Notes under the pieces: model-generated | The model's input: only the letters and a program-made list of their open reading frames with translations | Databases searched by the model: none | What the model was told of the DNA's origin: nothing | Program-made: the position numbers and the translations under genes | Assembly (NCBI GenBank): GCA_902587095.1 | Contig: CACIJY010000007.1 | Span: 1 to 41,066 of the forward strand | DNA: 41,066 bases | From: an uncultured Pelagibacteraceae bacterium | GTDB lineage: Bacteria > Pseudomonadota > Alphaproteobacteria > Pelagibacterales > Pelagibacteraceae | Direction: 5' to 3' | Shown here: positions 24,279 to 32,420 of the stretch, piece after piece | How positions within the stretch are numbered: the first letter of the stretch is position 1 | Layout of the letters: the number at the start of each line of letters is the position of its first letter

Positions 24279-24977
24279 ATGACACAAACAATTGCATTAG
24301 TAGATGATGATAGAAATATTCTAACAAGCATTAGTATAGCTTTAGAAAAAGAGGGATTCAAAGTTCAAACATATTTGGATGGAGAAAGCGCACTAATTGG
24401 TCTGTCCAGAACTCCACCAGATTTAGCTATAATTGATATCAAAATGCCAAAAATGGATGGAGAAGAATTACTCAAAAAATTAAGAAAAAAAACTTCTCTC
24501 CCAGTTATTTTTTTAACTTCCAAAGATGAGGAAGTAGACGAGCTGTTAGGACTAAAACTTGGTGCAGATGATTTTGTGAAAAAATCTGGTGGTTTTTCTA
24601 TAAAAGTTTTAATTGAAAGAATTCGTGTTCAGTTAAGAAAAAAAAATATTAATATTGAGGACACAAAAAATATTATTAATCACGGCAAACTTAAACTTGA
24701 CCCATCCCAATTAGAATGCGAATGGGGTGGTAAACAATTACCAGATAAATTAACAACTACTGAATTTTTAATAGTTCAAGAATTAGCAAAAAGACCAGGA
24801 ATAATAAAAGAAAGAGCCCAATTGATGGATATTGCTTATAGAGAGGATACAGATATAGAGGACAGAACAATTGACAGCCATGTGAAAAGAATTAGGAAAA
24901 AATTTAAAAAAGTTGATGAAAATTTTTCAGCTATCGAAACTAGATATGGCAGTGGCTATAGGTGGAATGTTAGTTAA
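24279..24977 (+). CDS. chvI: Response regulator, ChvI-like (OmpR family)
   Basis: A 232-residue DNA-binding response regulator. The receiver domain has acidic residues in IALVDDDRN, the phospho-acceptor Asp53 in [11 protein letters not shown], and the conserved Thr/Lys ([15 protein letters not shown]). A winged-helix output domain follows with [15 protein letters not shown] and [10 protein letters not shown] at the end. The FVKKSGGFS stretch after the receiver is typical of ChvI. Its stop overlaps the ATG of the sensor kinase by one base, so the pair is coupled. In alphaproteobacteria ChvG/ChvI responds to acid and cell-envelope stress; the target genes here are unknown. Confidence 0.9.
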   Translation: MTQTIALVDDDRNILTSISIALEKEGFKVQTYLDGESALIGLSRTPPDLAIIDIKMPKMDGEELLKKLRKKTSLPVIFLTSKDEEVDELLGLKLGADDFVKKSGGFSIKVLIERIRVQLRKKNINIEDTKNIINHGKLKLDPSQLECEWGGKQLPDKLTTTEFLIVQELAKRPGIIKERAQLMDIAYREDTDIEDRTIDSHVKRIRKKFKKVDENFSAIETRYGSGYRWNVS

Positions 24978-26515
24978 TGTTTCCCTCAATTATTAAAAAT
25001 TTATCAATTTTAAAGAAATTTTTATTTATTAATCTAATTATCTTTTTGTTTATAGGTTCACTAACAATAATCTATTTAAGTTACGTTCAACCAAATTTAA
25101 TTAAAAAAAAAACTTCAATTCACATTCAAATCTTAAATAATACTATACAAAACCTAAATAGATTGAATGTTAAATTTAATAAAGAGGATATAAAAAATTT
25201 TTTATTTTCTAAAAGATTTCTATTTCAGAGTGTTGATAGGGTAGTATTTTTAGATGAAGATTATGATATAATAGCGGATACCAACACTTTAGACTTAGAT
25301 CCCAGGTCATTTAGTCAGAGAATTGATATTGTTGAATTTGATATTTCTACAAATAATAATGAAATAGTTACACAAGAAGATAAAATAAACCAAAAAAAAG
25401 AAACAGAGCTAAAAGAAAAAATATCGAATTACGCCTCTTCAACTAATTTTGGCAAACCATTTACCTTTACAACTGAAAGCTATCAGCAATTCAAATTATC
25501 CACTGTAAAAAACTTAATAATAAATGATACACCGTCTGGTTATTTATTAATTTCAGAAAATGCAAATGAGATTAAAACTGCGATTAATGAAAGAAAAACT
25601 TTTATAATACGTACTGCTATATTTGTAGGAATTGTAATTTTTATTTTTTCCTTGGTTTTAAATAGGTATTTTTTAAAGCCAATCAAGAATTTGGTTAATT
25701 TTACCCAAAGCATTAAAGAGAGAAGTAAAAAAAGAGTCGATTTAACAAATCTAGTTAAAAGAAATGATGAATTAGGAATGTTGTCACACTCATTAAGTGA
25801 TATGACAAATGAATTACAAAAAAGAGTAAATACAGCAGAAAACTTTTCTACTGATTTAGTACACGAGATTAGAAATCCGCTTGCATCATTAAAAAGTGCC
25901 TCAGAAATTTTAAGTGAAACAAGTAGTAACAGTGAAAAAGAAAAATTAATAAAAATCTTATCACATGATGTTGAAAGAATTGAAAGACTAATTACAGACT
26001 ATTCGCAAATGTTAAAAGATGAAGTTGCTATAACGCAAGAGCAAATGAAGAATATCGATTTAGAGGAAGTTATCAATTCAGTTGTTGATGATTTTAATGG
26101 AATATACTTTTCAAAAAGAGGAATTAAGATTAATTTTAAAATTCAAAAAAATGGTGAAAGATACTTTATTAAAGGTATCGAAAATAGAATTGAGCAAGTT
26201 TTAGCAAATCTTCTTGAAAATTCTATTTCTTTTAGCGAAGATAATAAGAAAATTATTGTCGAACTTAAAAAAAATAACAATAATAAAATCCAACTATCAG
26301 TAGTTGATGAGGGGAGAGGTTTTAAGGAAAAAAATACTGAAAAAATTTTTAAAAGATTTTACAGTAATAGACCTGAAAAATTTGGAGAACATTCTGGTCT
26401 AGGTTTGAATATAGTAAAAAATCTAGTTGATTTACACGGTGGGAGTGTTAATGCATCAAATAATAAGGCTAAAAACGGAGCAAGGGTCGATATTTATTTT
26501 CCAACCATAAATTGA
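24977..26515 (+). CDS. chvG: Sensor histidine kinase, ChvG-like
   Basis: The membrane sensor partner of ChvI, 512 residues. One transmembrane helix lies near residues 15-37, a periplasmic sensing region near 38-210, and a second helix near 211-232. A HAMP segment follows, then the dimerisation domain with the phospho-acceptor His296 in DLVHEIRNPLASLKS. The ATPase domain has N-box QVLANLLENSISF, G1 VVDEGRGF and G2 HSGLGLNIVKNL. The periplasmic part is shorter and less conserved than in rhizobial ChvG, so the signal may differ. It overlaps chvI by one base and ends 42 bp before ahcY. Confidence 0.9.
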   Translation: MFPSIIKNLSILKKFLFINLIIFLFIGSLTIIYLSYVQPNLIKKKTSIHIQILNNTIQNLNRLNVKFNKEDIKNFLFSKRFLFQSVDRVVFLDEDYDIIADTNTLDLDPRSFSQRIDIVEFDISTNNNEIVTQEDKINQKKETELKEKISNYASSTNFGKPFTFTTESYQQFKLSTVKNLIINDTPSGYLLISENANEIKTAINERKTFIIRTAIFVGIVIFIFSLVLNRYFLKPIKNLVNFTQSIKERSKKRVDLTNLVKRNDELGMLSHSLSDMTNELQKRVNTAENFSTDLVHEIRNPLASLKSASEILSETSSNSEKEKLIKILSHDVERIERLITDYSQMLKDEVAITQEQMKNIDLEEVINSVVDDFNGIYFSKRGIKINFKIQKNGERYFIKGIENRIEQVLANLLENSISFSEDNKKIIVELKKNNNNKIQLSVVDEGRGFKEKNTEKIFKRFYSNRPEKFGEHSGLGLNIVKNLVDLHGGSVNASNNKAKNGARVDIYFPTIN

Positions 26516-26557
26516 CTAGTTGAATAAATTTTGAATTAATGTACAAGCAGAAAAAAA

Positions 26558-27844
26558 ATGACTGATTATAAAGTAAAAGATATCAATTTAGCTGATTTTG
26601 GAAGGAAAGAAATTTCTCTCGCAGAAACTGAAATGCCAGGTCTAATGGCATTACGAAAAGAATATAAGGGTAAGAGTCCATTAAAGGGCGCAAGAATTTT
26701 AGGATGTTTGCATATGACAATTCAAACTGCAGTCTTAATTGAAACTTTAGTTGACCTTGGTGCTGAGTGCAGATGGTCATCTTGTAATATATTTTCTACT
26801 CAAGATCATGCTGCTGCAGCCATCGCAAAGTCTGGAACTCCAGTTTTTGCATGGAAAGGTGAAACTGAGGATGAATATTGGTGGTGTGTAAGACAAACTA
26901 TTGAGGGAAAAAAAGATTGGAAACCTAACATGATCTTAGATGATGGGGGAGACCTAACAGCTTTAATGCATAAGGATTATAAACATCTTATGAAAGATAT
27001 CAAAGGATTGTCAGAGGAGACAACAACAGGTGTTTTAGCTTTAAAAAAAATGGAAAGCGAAGGAACTCTTTTGGTTCCGGCGATTAACGTTAATGACTCT
27101 GTTACAAAATCAAAATTTGATAATTTATATGGCTGTAGGGAAAGCTTAGTAGATGGTATCAAAAGAGCGACAGATGTAATGATGTCAGGAAAAGTAGCTA
27201 TAGTAGCTGGTTTTGGGGATGTAGGAAAAGGTAGTGCCGCATCATTAAGACAAGCTGGTGCAAGAGTAATGATAACCGAAACAGATCCAATTTGTGCATT
27301 ACAAGCAGCTATGGAAGGTTATGAAGTAGTCTTAATGGATGACATGATCAAGCATGCCGACATAGTTGTGACTGCCACTGGAAATAAAGATATTATAACA
27401 GCAGATCACATGAGAGACATGAAAGATAGAGCAATACTTTGTAATATTGGCCACTTTGATAATGAAATTCAGGTTGAAGCGCTTAGAAATTACAAATGGG
27501 ATGAAATAAAACCTCAGGTGCATGAAATAGAACTCCCTAGCAAAAAAAGAATAATTTTACTTGCAGAGGGAAGATTAGTAAATTTAGGATGCGCTACTGG
27601 ACACCCAAGTTTTGTTATGAGTGCATCATTTACAAATCAAGTTACAGCTCAGATAGAATTATGGAATAATTCTGATAAATATGAAAAAAAAGTTTATGTT
27701 TTACCAAAACATCTAGACGAAAAAGTTGCCATGCTTCATTTAGAAAAAGTTGGAGCTAAGTTGACTAAGTTGTCTAAAGAACAAGCAGATTACATTAGCG
27801 TAAAACAAGAAGGACCTTATAAACCAGATGCCTATCGCTACTAA
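26558..27844 (+). CDS. ahcY: S-adenosylhomocysteinase
   Basis: AhcY splits S-adenosylhomocysteine into adenosine and homocysteine, removing the product inhibitor of methyltransferases and feeding the methionine cycle. The 428-residue protein has the N-terminal core with [17 protein letters not shown], the NAD-binding segment [36 protein letters not shown], and the C-terminal [10 protein letters not shown] block that completes the partner subunit NAD site. Its codons are noticeably less AT-biased than those of its neighbours, consistent with high expression. It starts 42 bp after chvG and overlaps tsaE by 17 bp. Confidence 0.98.
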   Translation: MTDYKVKDINLADFGRKEISLAETEMPGLMALRKEYKGKSPLKGARILGCLHMTIQTAVLIETLVDLGAECRWSSCNIFSTQDHAAAAIAKSGTPVFAWKGETEDEYWWCVRQTIEGKKDWKPNMILDDGGDLTALMHKDYKHLMKDIKGLSEETTTGVLALKKMESEGTLLVPAINVNDSVTKSKFDNLYGCRESLVDGIKRATDVMMSGKVAIVAGFGDVGKGSAASLRQAGARVMITETDPICALQAAMEGYEVVLMDDMIKHADIVVTATGNKDIITADHMRDMKDRAILCNIGHFDNEIQVEALRNYKWDEIKPQVHEIELPSKKRIILLAEGRLVNLGCATGHPSFVMSASFTNQVTAQIELWNNSDKYEKKVYVLPKHLDEKVAMLHLEKVGAKLTKLSKEQADYISVKQEGPYKPDAYRY

Positions 27845-28298
27845 CGGTAGCTCGATAAAAGTTTCAAATTTAAAAGTTTTAAAAAATTTAGCTTGCAAGA
27901 TTGCAAATAAAATAAAGTCAGGAGAAACAATTCTATTATACGGTCAACTTGGTGTCGGTAAAACTACATTTGCTAGATTTTTTATAAATCATTTACAAAA
28001 AAAAACACATTCAAAAATTACTGAAGTGCCAAGTCCTACATTTACTGTAATGTATGAATATCTGGCTAATCAAAAATTAATTCAGCACTATGATTTTTAT
28101 AGAGTAAAAAATTACAAAGAATTGAGTAATATTGGTGTATTTGAGGATAATGAAGTAATTTCCTTAATAGAATGGCCAGAAAAAATAAAATTTAAACCAA
28201 AAAACCGTATCGAGTTGAAATTCAAATATTTAAAAAACTTTGAAAATAGAAATATTAAAATTAAACTTTTTGGAAATTGTAAAAAATATGAATTTTAA
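27828..28298 (+). CDS. tsaE: tRNA threonylcarbamoyladenosine ATPase TsaE
   Basis: TsaE is the ATPase that works with TsaB and TsaD to make t6A37 on ANN-decoding tRNAs. The 156-residue protein has Walker [10 protein letters not shown] at 39-47, followed by [12 protein letters not shown] and [13 protein letters not shown], and a late SLIEWPEKI segment, all family signatures. The ATG at 27828 lies inside the end of ahcY (17-bp overlap), and the stop overlaps the next gene by 11 bp. The order tsaE-kinase-nucleotidyltransferase is common in alphaproteobacteria and pseudomonads. Confidence 0.93.
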   Translation: MPIATNGSSIKVSNLKVLKNLACKIANKIKSGETILLYGQLGVGKTTFARFFINHLQKKTHSKITEVPSPTFTVMYEYLANQKLIQHYDFYRVKNYKELSNIGVFEDNEVISLIEWPEKIKFKPKNRIELKFKYLKNFENRNIKIKLFGNCKKYEF

Positions 28299-29193
28299 AA
28301 AAATTAAGGGCGATGCATCAGATAGAGAGTTCTATAGGTCAAGAAACTCTATATTAGTTTATTCAAAAAAAAATAAATATAAGAATCTTTTAGTATATGA
28401 CTGTATTAATAAAATTTTGAACAATCATAAAATACATGCCCCAAAACTTATAAAAAACAATTATAACAAAGATTCTATACAGATTACTGATCTTGGAAAA
28501 AAAAGTATAAAAAATATTCTAACAAAAAATAATAGATACAAAATTTATAAAAAAATAATTGATATACTTATTAAGTTTAAAAAAATAAAAAATACAAAAA
28601 CCATAAACTTAAATGGAAAACAATATTGTATGAAAAAGTATAATCACATAGATTTATATAAAGAGGCAGATTTATTTAACAAATGGTATACACCTTACTA
28701 TAATAAAAAATTGGCCAAGCCTTATAAAAAAAAAAAAATTAGAAAAATTATAAATGTCTTAATAAAAAAAATAAAATTACCAAATAACACTTTTGTTCAT
28801 AGAGACTTTCATGTTTCTAATATGATGTATAAAAATAAGAAAATATATTTAATAGATAGTCAGGATGCTGTTATTGGTAACCCAGCATATGATTTGGCGT
28901 CATTAATAGATGACGTAAGGTATAAATCATCAAATCTATTAAAAAAAAATATTTATTCATATTTTTTAAAAAAAAGTAAAAAAATAGATAGAAAATCTTT
29001 TGAAAATGACTTTTTAATACTTTCTGTTTTGAGAAACCTAAAAATTTTAGGAATTTTCACAAGACTTGCAAAAAGAGACAAGAAAAACAATTATCTGAAA
29101 TTAATACCCTATACATGGAAATTAATTAAACTTAGAACAAGTGGCAATAACATTTTTGATGAGTTAGTTTCTTGCTTAAATAAAGAAAAGTAG
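28288..29193 (+). CDS. amgK: AmgK-like sugar kinase (aminoglycoside phosphotransferase fold)
   Basis: A 301-residue kinase of the aminoglycoside-phosphotransferase fold. In AmgK this fold phosphorylates the anomeric position of N-acetylmuramate (and GlcNAc) for peptidoglycan recycling. The catalytic loop VHRDFHVSNMM has Asp173, and the metal-binding aspartate is in YLIDSQDAVIGNPAYDLASL. The N-terminus GDASDREFYR is typical for the group that sits between tsaE and murU. I place the start at ATG 28288, because this begins the conserved part; a TTG 48 bp upstream would add an unrelated stretch. It overlaps tsaE by 11 bp. Activity on MurNAc is inferred from the gene order. Confidence 0.82.
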   Translation: MNFKKIKGDASDREFYRSRNSILVYSKKNKYKNLLVYDCINKILNNHKIHAPKLIKNNYNKDSIQITDLGKKSIKNILTKNNRYKIYKKIIDILIKFKKIKNTKTINLNGKQYCMKKYNHIDLYKEADLFNKWYTPYYNKKLAKPYKKKKIRKIINVLIKKIKLPNNTFVHRDFHVSNMMYKNKKIYLIDSQDAVIGNPAYDLASLIDDVRYKSSNLLKKNIYSYFLKKSKKIDRKSFENDFLILSVLRNLKILGIFTRLAKRDKKNNYLKLIPYTWKLIKLRTSGNNIFDELVSCLNKEK

Positions 29194-29198
29194 AAAAG

Positions 29199-29891
29199 AT
29201 GAAAAAATTAAACACAGCCATAATTATGTGTGCAGGCTTTGGTAAGAGATTAAAGCCACTAACAAATAAAGTGCCAAAACCCCTCTTAAAGATAGATAAT
29301 AAGTCTCTTCTAGAAAACACAATAGAGTTATTATTTAGATTAAATATAAATAAAATTTTCTTAAATTCTCATCATTTAAGTCAACAAATAAAAAGATTTA
29401 TTTTAGAAAAGAAATTATCAAAAAAAATTAAAGTGTTTGAGGAAAAAAGAAAAATTTTGAACACAGGAGGGGGTATTTTAAATATTGTAAAATCTTCGAA
29501 TGATAAAAATTACTTAGTTTTAAACCCAGACACAATTTGGACCATAAAGCATTCAATCGAAATAATTAAAATGAAAAATTTATATTTTTCTAAAAAAGCC
29601 TCAAACATGCTCCTAGTAGTAAAAAAAAAAAGAAGTTTTGATAAAAGACTAAGTGGTGATTTTTCAATGAAAAAAAATATCCTTACATATAATTCAAAAA
29701 AAGAATACATATTCACAGGCTGTCAAATAATCAACAGAGATCTATTTATAAATATAAAAAAAAAAATTTTTCCTATTTCATTAATCTGGAACAAATTGTT
29801 AACTGATAAAAATTTGTACGGTTATGAAAGTAAAATTAATTTTAAACACGTAACCGATATTAAAATTTATAAAAAATTAATTATTAAATAA
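29199..29891 (+). CDS. murU: MurU-like nucleotidyltransferase
   Basis: A 230-residue sugar-1-phosphate nucleotidyltransferase. The N-terminal signature CAGFGKRLKPLTNKVPKPLL at about 11-30 binds the nucleotide, and NPDTIW is the metal-binding segment. With the preceding AmgK-like kinase it would turn MurNAc-1-phosphate into UDP-MurNAc, bypassing MurA/MurB and hence the fosfomycin target. The NTG is usually annotated as mannose-1-phosphate guanylyltransferase by weak similarity; gene order favours MurU. It starts 5 bp after the kinase stop and its last 15 bp overlap the end of the convergent gpmA. Confidence 0.8.
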   Translation: MKKLNTAIIMCAGFGKRLKPLTNKVPKPLLKIDNKSLLENTIELLFRLNINKIFLNSHHLSQQIKRFILEKKLSKKIKVFEEKRKILNTGGGILNIVKSSNDKNYLVLNPDTIWTIKHSIEIIKMKNLYFSKKASNMLLVVKKKRSFDKRLSGDFSMKKNILTYNSKKEYIFTGCQIINRDLFINIKKKIFPISLIWNKLLTDKNLYGYESKINFKHVTDIKIYKKLIIK

Positions 29892-30599
29892 TAATTTTTT
29901 AGACCTTGCCTCGTCAAGATATCTTGCTTTGATTACTTTTAAATTTTTATCAAAATCTATAACCAGTGGATTACCAGTAGGTATTTCTAAATTTGAAATA
30001 TTTTCGTTACTTATTTTAAATAAATATTTACATAAAGCTCTTATAGAATTTCCATGTGCAGCAACCAATATACTTTTTTCTAATTTTAGTAGTTTTAATA
30101 TTTTACTTTCAAAATAAGGGATAACTCGATTATATGTGTCTTCTAAAGACTCAGTATCAGGAATATTGCTTTTTGGAATGTTTTTGTATTTATCTATATT
30201 CAATGGATGATGAACGTTATTTTTATCTAAATTTTCAGGCCTTAAACTCCATGATCTTCTAAATTCATGTATTTTTTTTTCTCCAAGTTTTTTTTTCATT
30301 TCCTCTTTATTTAAGCCAGTTAAAGCTCCATAATGTCTTTCATTCAGTTGCCAAGCTTCTTCAAACTTTAGATTTTTAATTCCTATAGTTTCTTGGATTA
30401 ACTTTAATGTATTGATAGCTCTTTTTTGAAATGAGGAAAAATAGTAATCGAATTTAAGATTTTCATTAATAATTAATTCACCAGCAGTTTTTGCCTCTTT
30501 TTTACCTTTATCAGATAAATCTATATCAACCCATCCAGTGAACTTATTTTGACTATTCCATTCGCTCTGTCCATGTCTTATTAATACAAGGTGCACCAT
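29877..30599 (-). CDS. gpmA: 2,3-bisphosphoglycerate-dependent phosphoglycerate mutase
   Basis: GpmA interconverts 3- and 2-phosphoglycerate in glycolysis/gluconeogenesis. The 240-residue protein has the phosphohistidine motif LIRHGQSEWN (His9), FTGWVDIDLSDKGKKEA, ERHYGALTGLNK, and a second histidine in AAHGNSIRAL, all diagnostic for the dPGM type. Its 3' end overlaps murU by 15 bp in the convergent direction. The start faces the VanZ-like gene across a 38-bp divergent gap. Confidence 0.96.
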   Translation of the reverse strand: MVHLVLIRHGQSEWNSQNKFTGWVDIDLSDKGKKEAKTAGELIINENLKFDYYFSSFQKRAINTLKLIQETIGIKNLKFEEAWQLNERHYGALTGLNKEEMKKKLGEKKIHEFRRSWSLRPENLDKNNVHHPLNIDKYKNIPKSNIPDTESLEDTYNRVIPYFESKILKLLKLEKSILVAAHGNSIRALCKYLFKISNENISNLEIPTGNPLVIDFDKNLKVIKARYLDEARSKKLLFNN

Positions 30600-30637
30600 T
30601 TATACATGTTTGATAACTTAAAATTACAATTAAATAA

Positions 30638-31039
30638 ATGTTTATAATGAGAAATATTAGAAAATATTTAGACTTATTTTTCAAAATTTCTAATTTTACT
30701 ATAATATTTCTTTATTTATATCCAGGTAGTATTCTTGGATGGATACTATATGGAAATTTAAAATCGCAGCCTCAATTAACTGGAGATTTTTTATCTTTAT
30801 CATCAAATCATCTTTATACTTTTTTAATTTTATCATTTATTGCTGTTTTAAGTTATTCAAATAACTCAAAAAAACTTAATTACATTTTTTTATATTTACT
30901 TTTTATTTCGATAATCCTAGAACTAGCACACATTATAATTCCAAATAGAAGTTTTCAATTTGAGGATTTGATTGGTAACATAACAGGTGTTATAATTTCT
31001 TTTATATTAATGAAATTTTATGAGTTCATTCGAAGATAG
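30638..31039 (+). CDS. VanZ-like small membrane protein
   Basis: A 133-residue protein with about four hydrophobic helices. The segment LELAHIIIPNRSFQFEDLIGNITGV near 93-117 matches the VanZ-like pattern in which an (E)xxxxxxPxRxFxxxDxxxNxxG motif lies between the last two helices. The family is named after a teicoplanin-resistance protein but its biochemical role is not known. ATG 30638 is used; ATG 30647 is an alternative. The end overlaps the zeta-subunit gene by 20 bp, so the two are on one message. Confidence 0.7.
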   Translation: MFIMRNIRKYLDLFFKISNFTIIFLYLYPGSILGWILYGNLKSQPQLTGDFLSLSSNHLYTFLILSFIAVLSYSNNSKKLNYIFLYLLFISIILELAHIIIPNRSFQFEDLIGNITGVIISFILMKFYEFIRR

Positions 31040-31328
31040 AAAAAAAAATTTTGAAAATAAGTTTGCTCATGATGAAGAGCTTAAATTTAAAGTAAATTCA
31101 AAAAGAAACAAATATTTAGGTGAATGGGCCGCAGAAATTTTGGGAAAAAAAGATCAAGAAAAAGAACAATATATATTAGAAGTAATAAAATCTGATTTTA
31201 GCGAACCAGGTGATGAAGATATAATTAAAAAATTATACCAAGATTTAAAAGACAAAAATATTTCAGAAAATGATGTTAGAGAAAAATTAAATGAACTGCT
31301 GCAAACTGCAAAAAAAGATTTTTTATAG
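31020..31328 (+). CDS. F1-ATPase inhibitor zeta subunit (DUF1476)
   Basis: A 102-residue, highly charged helical protein of the DUF1476 family. In Paracoccus and related alphaproteobacteria this protein is the zeta subunit, which blocks ATP hydrolysis by the F1 motor. Signatures are FEDRKKNFENKFAHDEEL at residues 4-21 (the N-terminal inhibitory region in zeta) and RNKYLGEWAAEILGK at 29-43. It is not next to ATP-synthase genes here; it lies between the VanZ-like gene (20-bp overlap) and a secreted nuclease gene (38-bp overlap). In energy-limited cells such an inhibitor would prevent ATP waste, an inference from the family. Confidence 0.88.
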   Translation: MSSFEDRKKNFENKFAHDEELKFKVNSKRNKYLGEWAAEILGKKDQEKEQYILEVIKSDFSEPGDEDIIKKLYQDLKDKNISENDVREKLNELLQTAKKDFL

Positions 31329-31809
31329 TTTAATTATTTTTTTTTTTTTATTTTCAAAACCCACTCATTCATTAGAGGTTGAAGGATTTGCAAAAGTTAT
31401 AGATGGTGACACAATAATTATAGATAAAAAAAAAATCCGATTATTAGGAATAGATGCACCTGAAATTGAACAATACTGTAAAAAACCCTGGATACAATTT
31501 AATTTTATTACTTTAAATAAAAAATACAAATGTGGGTTAGTAGCAAAAGAAAGATTAGATAAAATTATTTCAAAAAATAAAATAAAATGTAAAGGTGAAA
31601 AGTATGATCGCTATAAAAGATTAATTGCAATTTGTTATAAAAAAAAAATAGATTTAAACAATTGGATGGTTAAAAATGGGTTAGCATTAAATTACACTAA
31701 GTATTCAAAAAAATACATTAGTTCTGAAATACAAGCTAAGAGAGAAAAATTGGGATTATGGAAAGGTCAATTTGATAAACCATGGGAATGGAGAAAAAAA
31801 AATAAATAA
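31291..31809 (+). CDS. Secreted staphylococcal-nuclease-like protein
   Basis: A 172-residue thermonuclease-family (SNase) protein. The N-terminus KKIFYSLIIFFFLFSKPTHS reads as a signal peptide with cleavage near residue 27, so the protein should be periplasmic or secreted. The core has VIDGDTIIIDKKKIRLLG followed by IDAPEIEQ and YDRYKRLIAIC, the usual Asp/Arg/Glu/Arg catalytic set (DGDT, IRLLGIDAPE, YxRxxRL). A C-terminal GLWKGQFDKPWEWRK tail is typical of small alphaproteobacterial members. The ATG at 31291 lies inside the zeta gene (38-bp overlap) and is the only start that retains the signal peptide. Function could be nucleic-acid scavenging. Confidence 0.85.
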   Translation: MNCCKLQKKIFYSLIIFFFLFSKPTHSLEVEGFAKVIDGDTIIIDKKKIRLLGIDAPEIEQYCKKPWIQFNFITLNKKYKCGLVAKERLDKIISKNKIKCKGEKYDRYKRLIAICYKKKIDLNNWMVKNGLALNYTKYSKKYISSEIQAKREKLGLWKGQFDKPWEWRKKNK

Positions 31810-31823
31810 ATTATAATTCTGAA

Positions 31824-32420
31824 GTGATTCATTTTAAAAAAACTTGGATAATTTTTTTCTTTTTTTTAATAAGTTGCTCGTCGATACCAAAAAATACATC
31901 TGATGGCTGTTCAATATTCTCTGAAAGATATTTATGGTATAAGCATTCAAAAAAAACAGAGCAAAAATGGGGTACACCAATTTATATACAATTAGCAATA
32001 ATTAAAATGGAGTCTGATTTCGATTGGCTTGCTAAACCCGAGAGAAATAAGATTTTTAAAATAATTCCTTATAAAAGACCTTCATCTTCTTTTGGGTATT
32101 CTCAAGCAGTCAAGGGTACTTGGAAACAATACAAAAAAGAAACAAACAATCCGTTAGCAATTAGAAATAGGTTTAAAGATAGTGTAGATTTTATAGGATG
32201 GTATACAAGCAAATCCTCAAAAATATTAAAAATTTCGAAAGAAGATCCTTTTAGACAATACATTGCTTACCATGAAGGGTGGGGCAATTATAAACACTAT
32301 AAAAGAAATAAAAAGGTTATTAATTTAGCTAAAAAAGTAAAAGGTTATTCTGAAATATATAAAAAACAATTAACGAAGTGTAAAAAAAAATTAAGTCGAA
32401 AGAAATTTATAATTTATTAA
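31824..32420 (+). CDS. Lipoprotein with SLT-like (lytic transglycosylase) domain
   Basis: A 198-residue predicted lipoprotein. The N-terminus has a hydrophobic stretch ending in the lipobox FFFLISCSS (lipidated Cys near residue 18). The body resembles soluble lytic transglycosylases: IQLAIIKMESDFDW carries the putative catalytic glutamate, SSSFGYSQAVKGTW corresponds to the GxxQ region, and IAYHEGWGNY comes later. Such enzymes cleave murein with formation of 1,6-anhydroMurNAc, the substrate of AmpG-type recycling. The start is GTG at 31824, 14 bp after the nuclease stop. The last 4 bp overlap the convergent RND gene. Enzymatic activity is inferred. Confidence 0.75.
   Translation: MIHFKKTWIIFFFFLISCSSIPKNTSDGCSIFSERYLWYKHSKKTEQKWGTPIYIQLAIIKMESDFDWLAKPERNKIFKIIPYKRPSSSFGYSQAVKGTWKQYKKETNNPLAIRNRFKDSVDFIGWYTSKSSKILKISKEDPFRQYIAYHEGWGNYKHYKRNKKVINLAKKVKGYSEIYKKQLTKCKKKLSRKKFIIY

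Noticed and set aside
28240-28287. Extended start for the AmgK-like kinase at TTG 28240
   Set aside because: The added residues are simply another frame of tsaE; the conserved N-terminus starts at ATG 28288.
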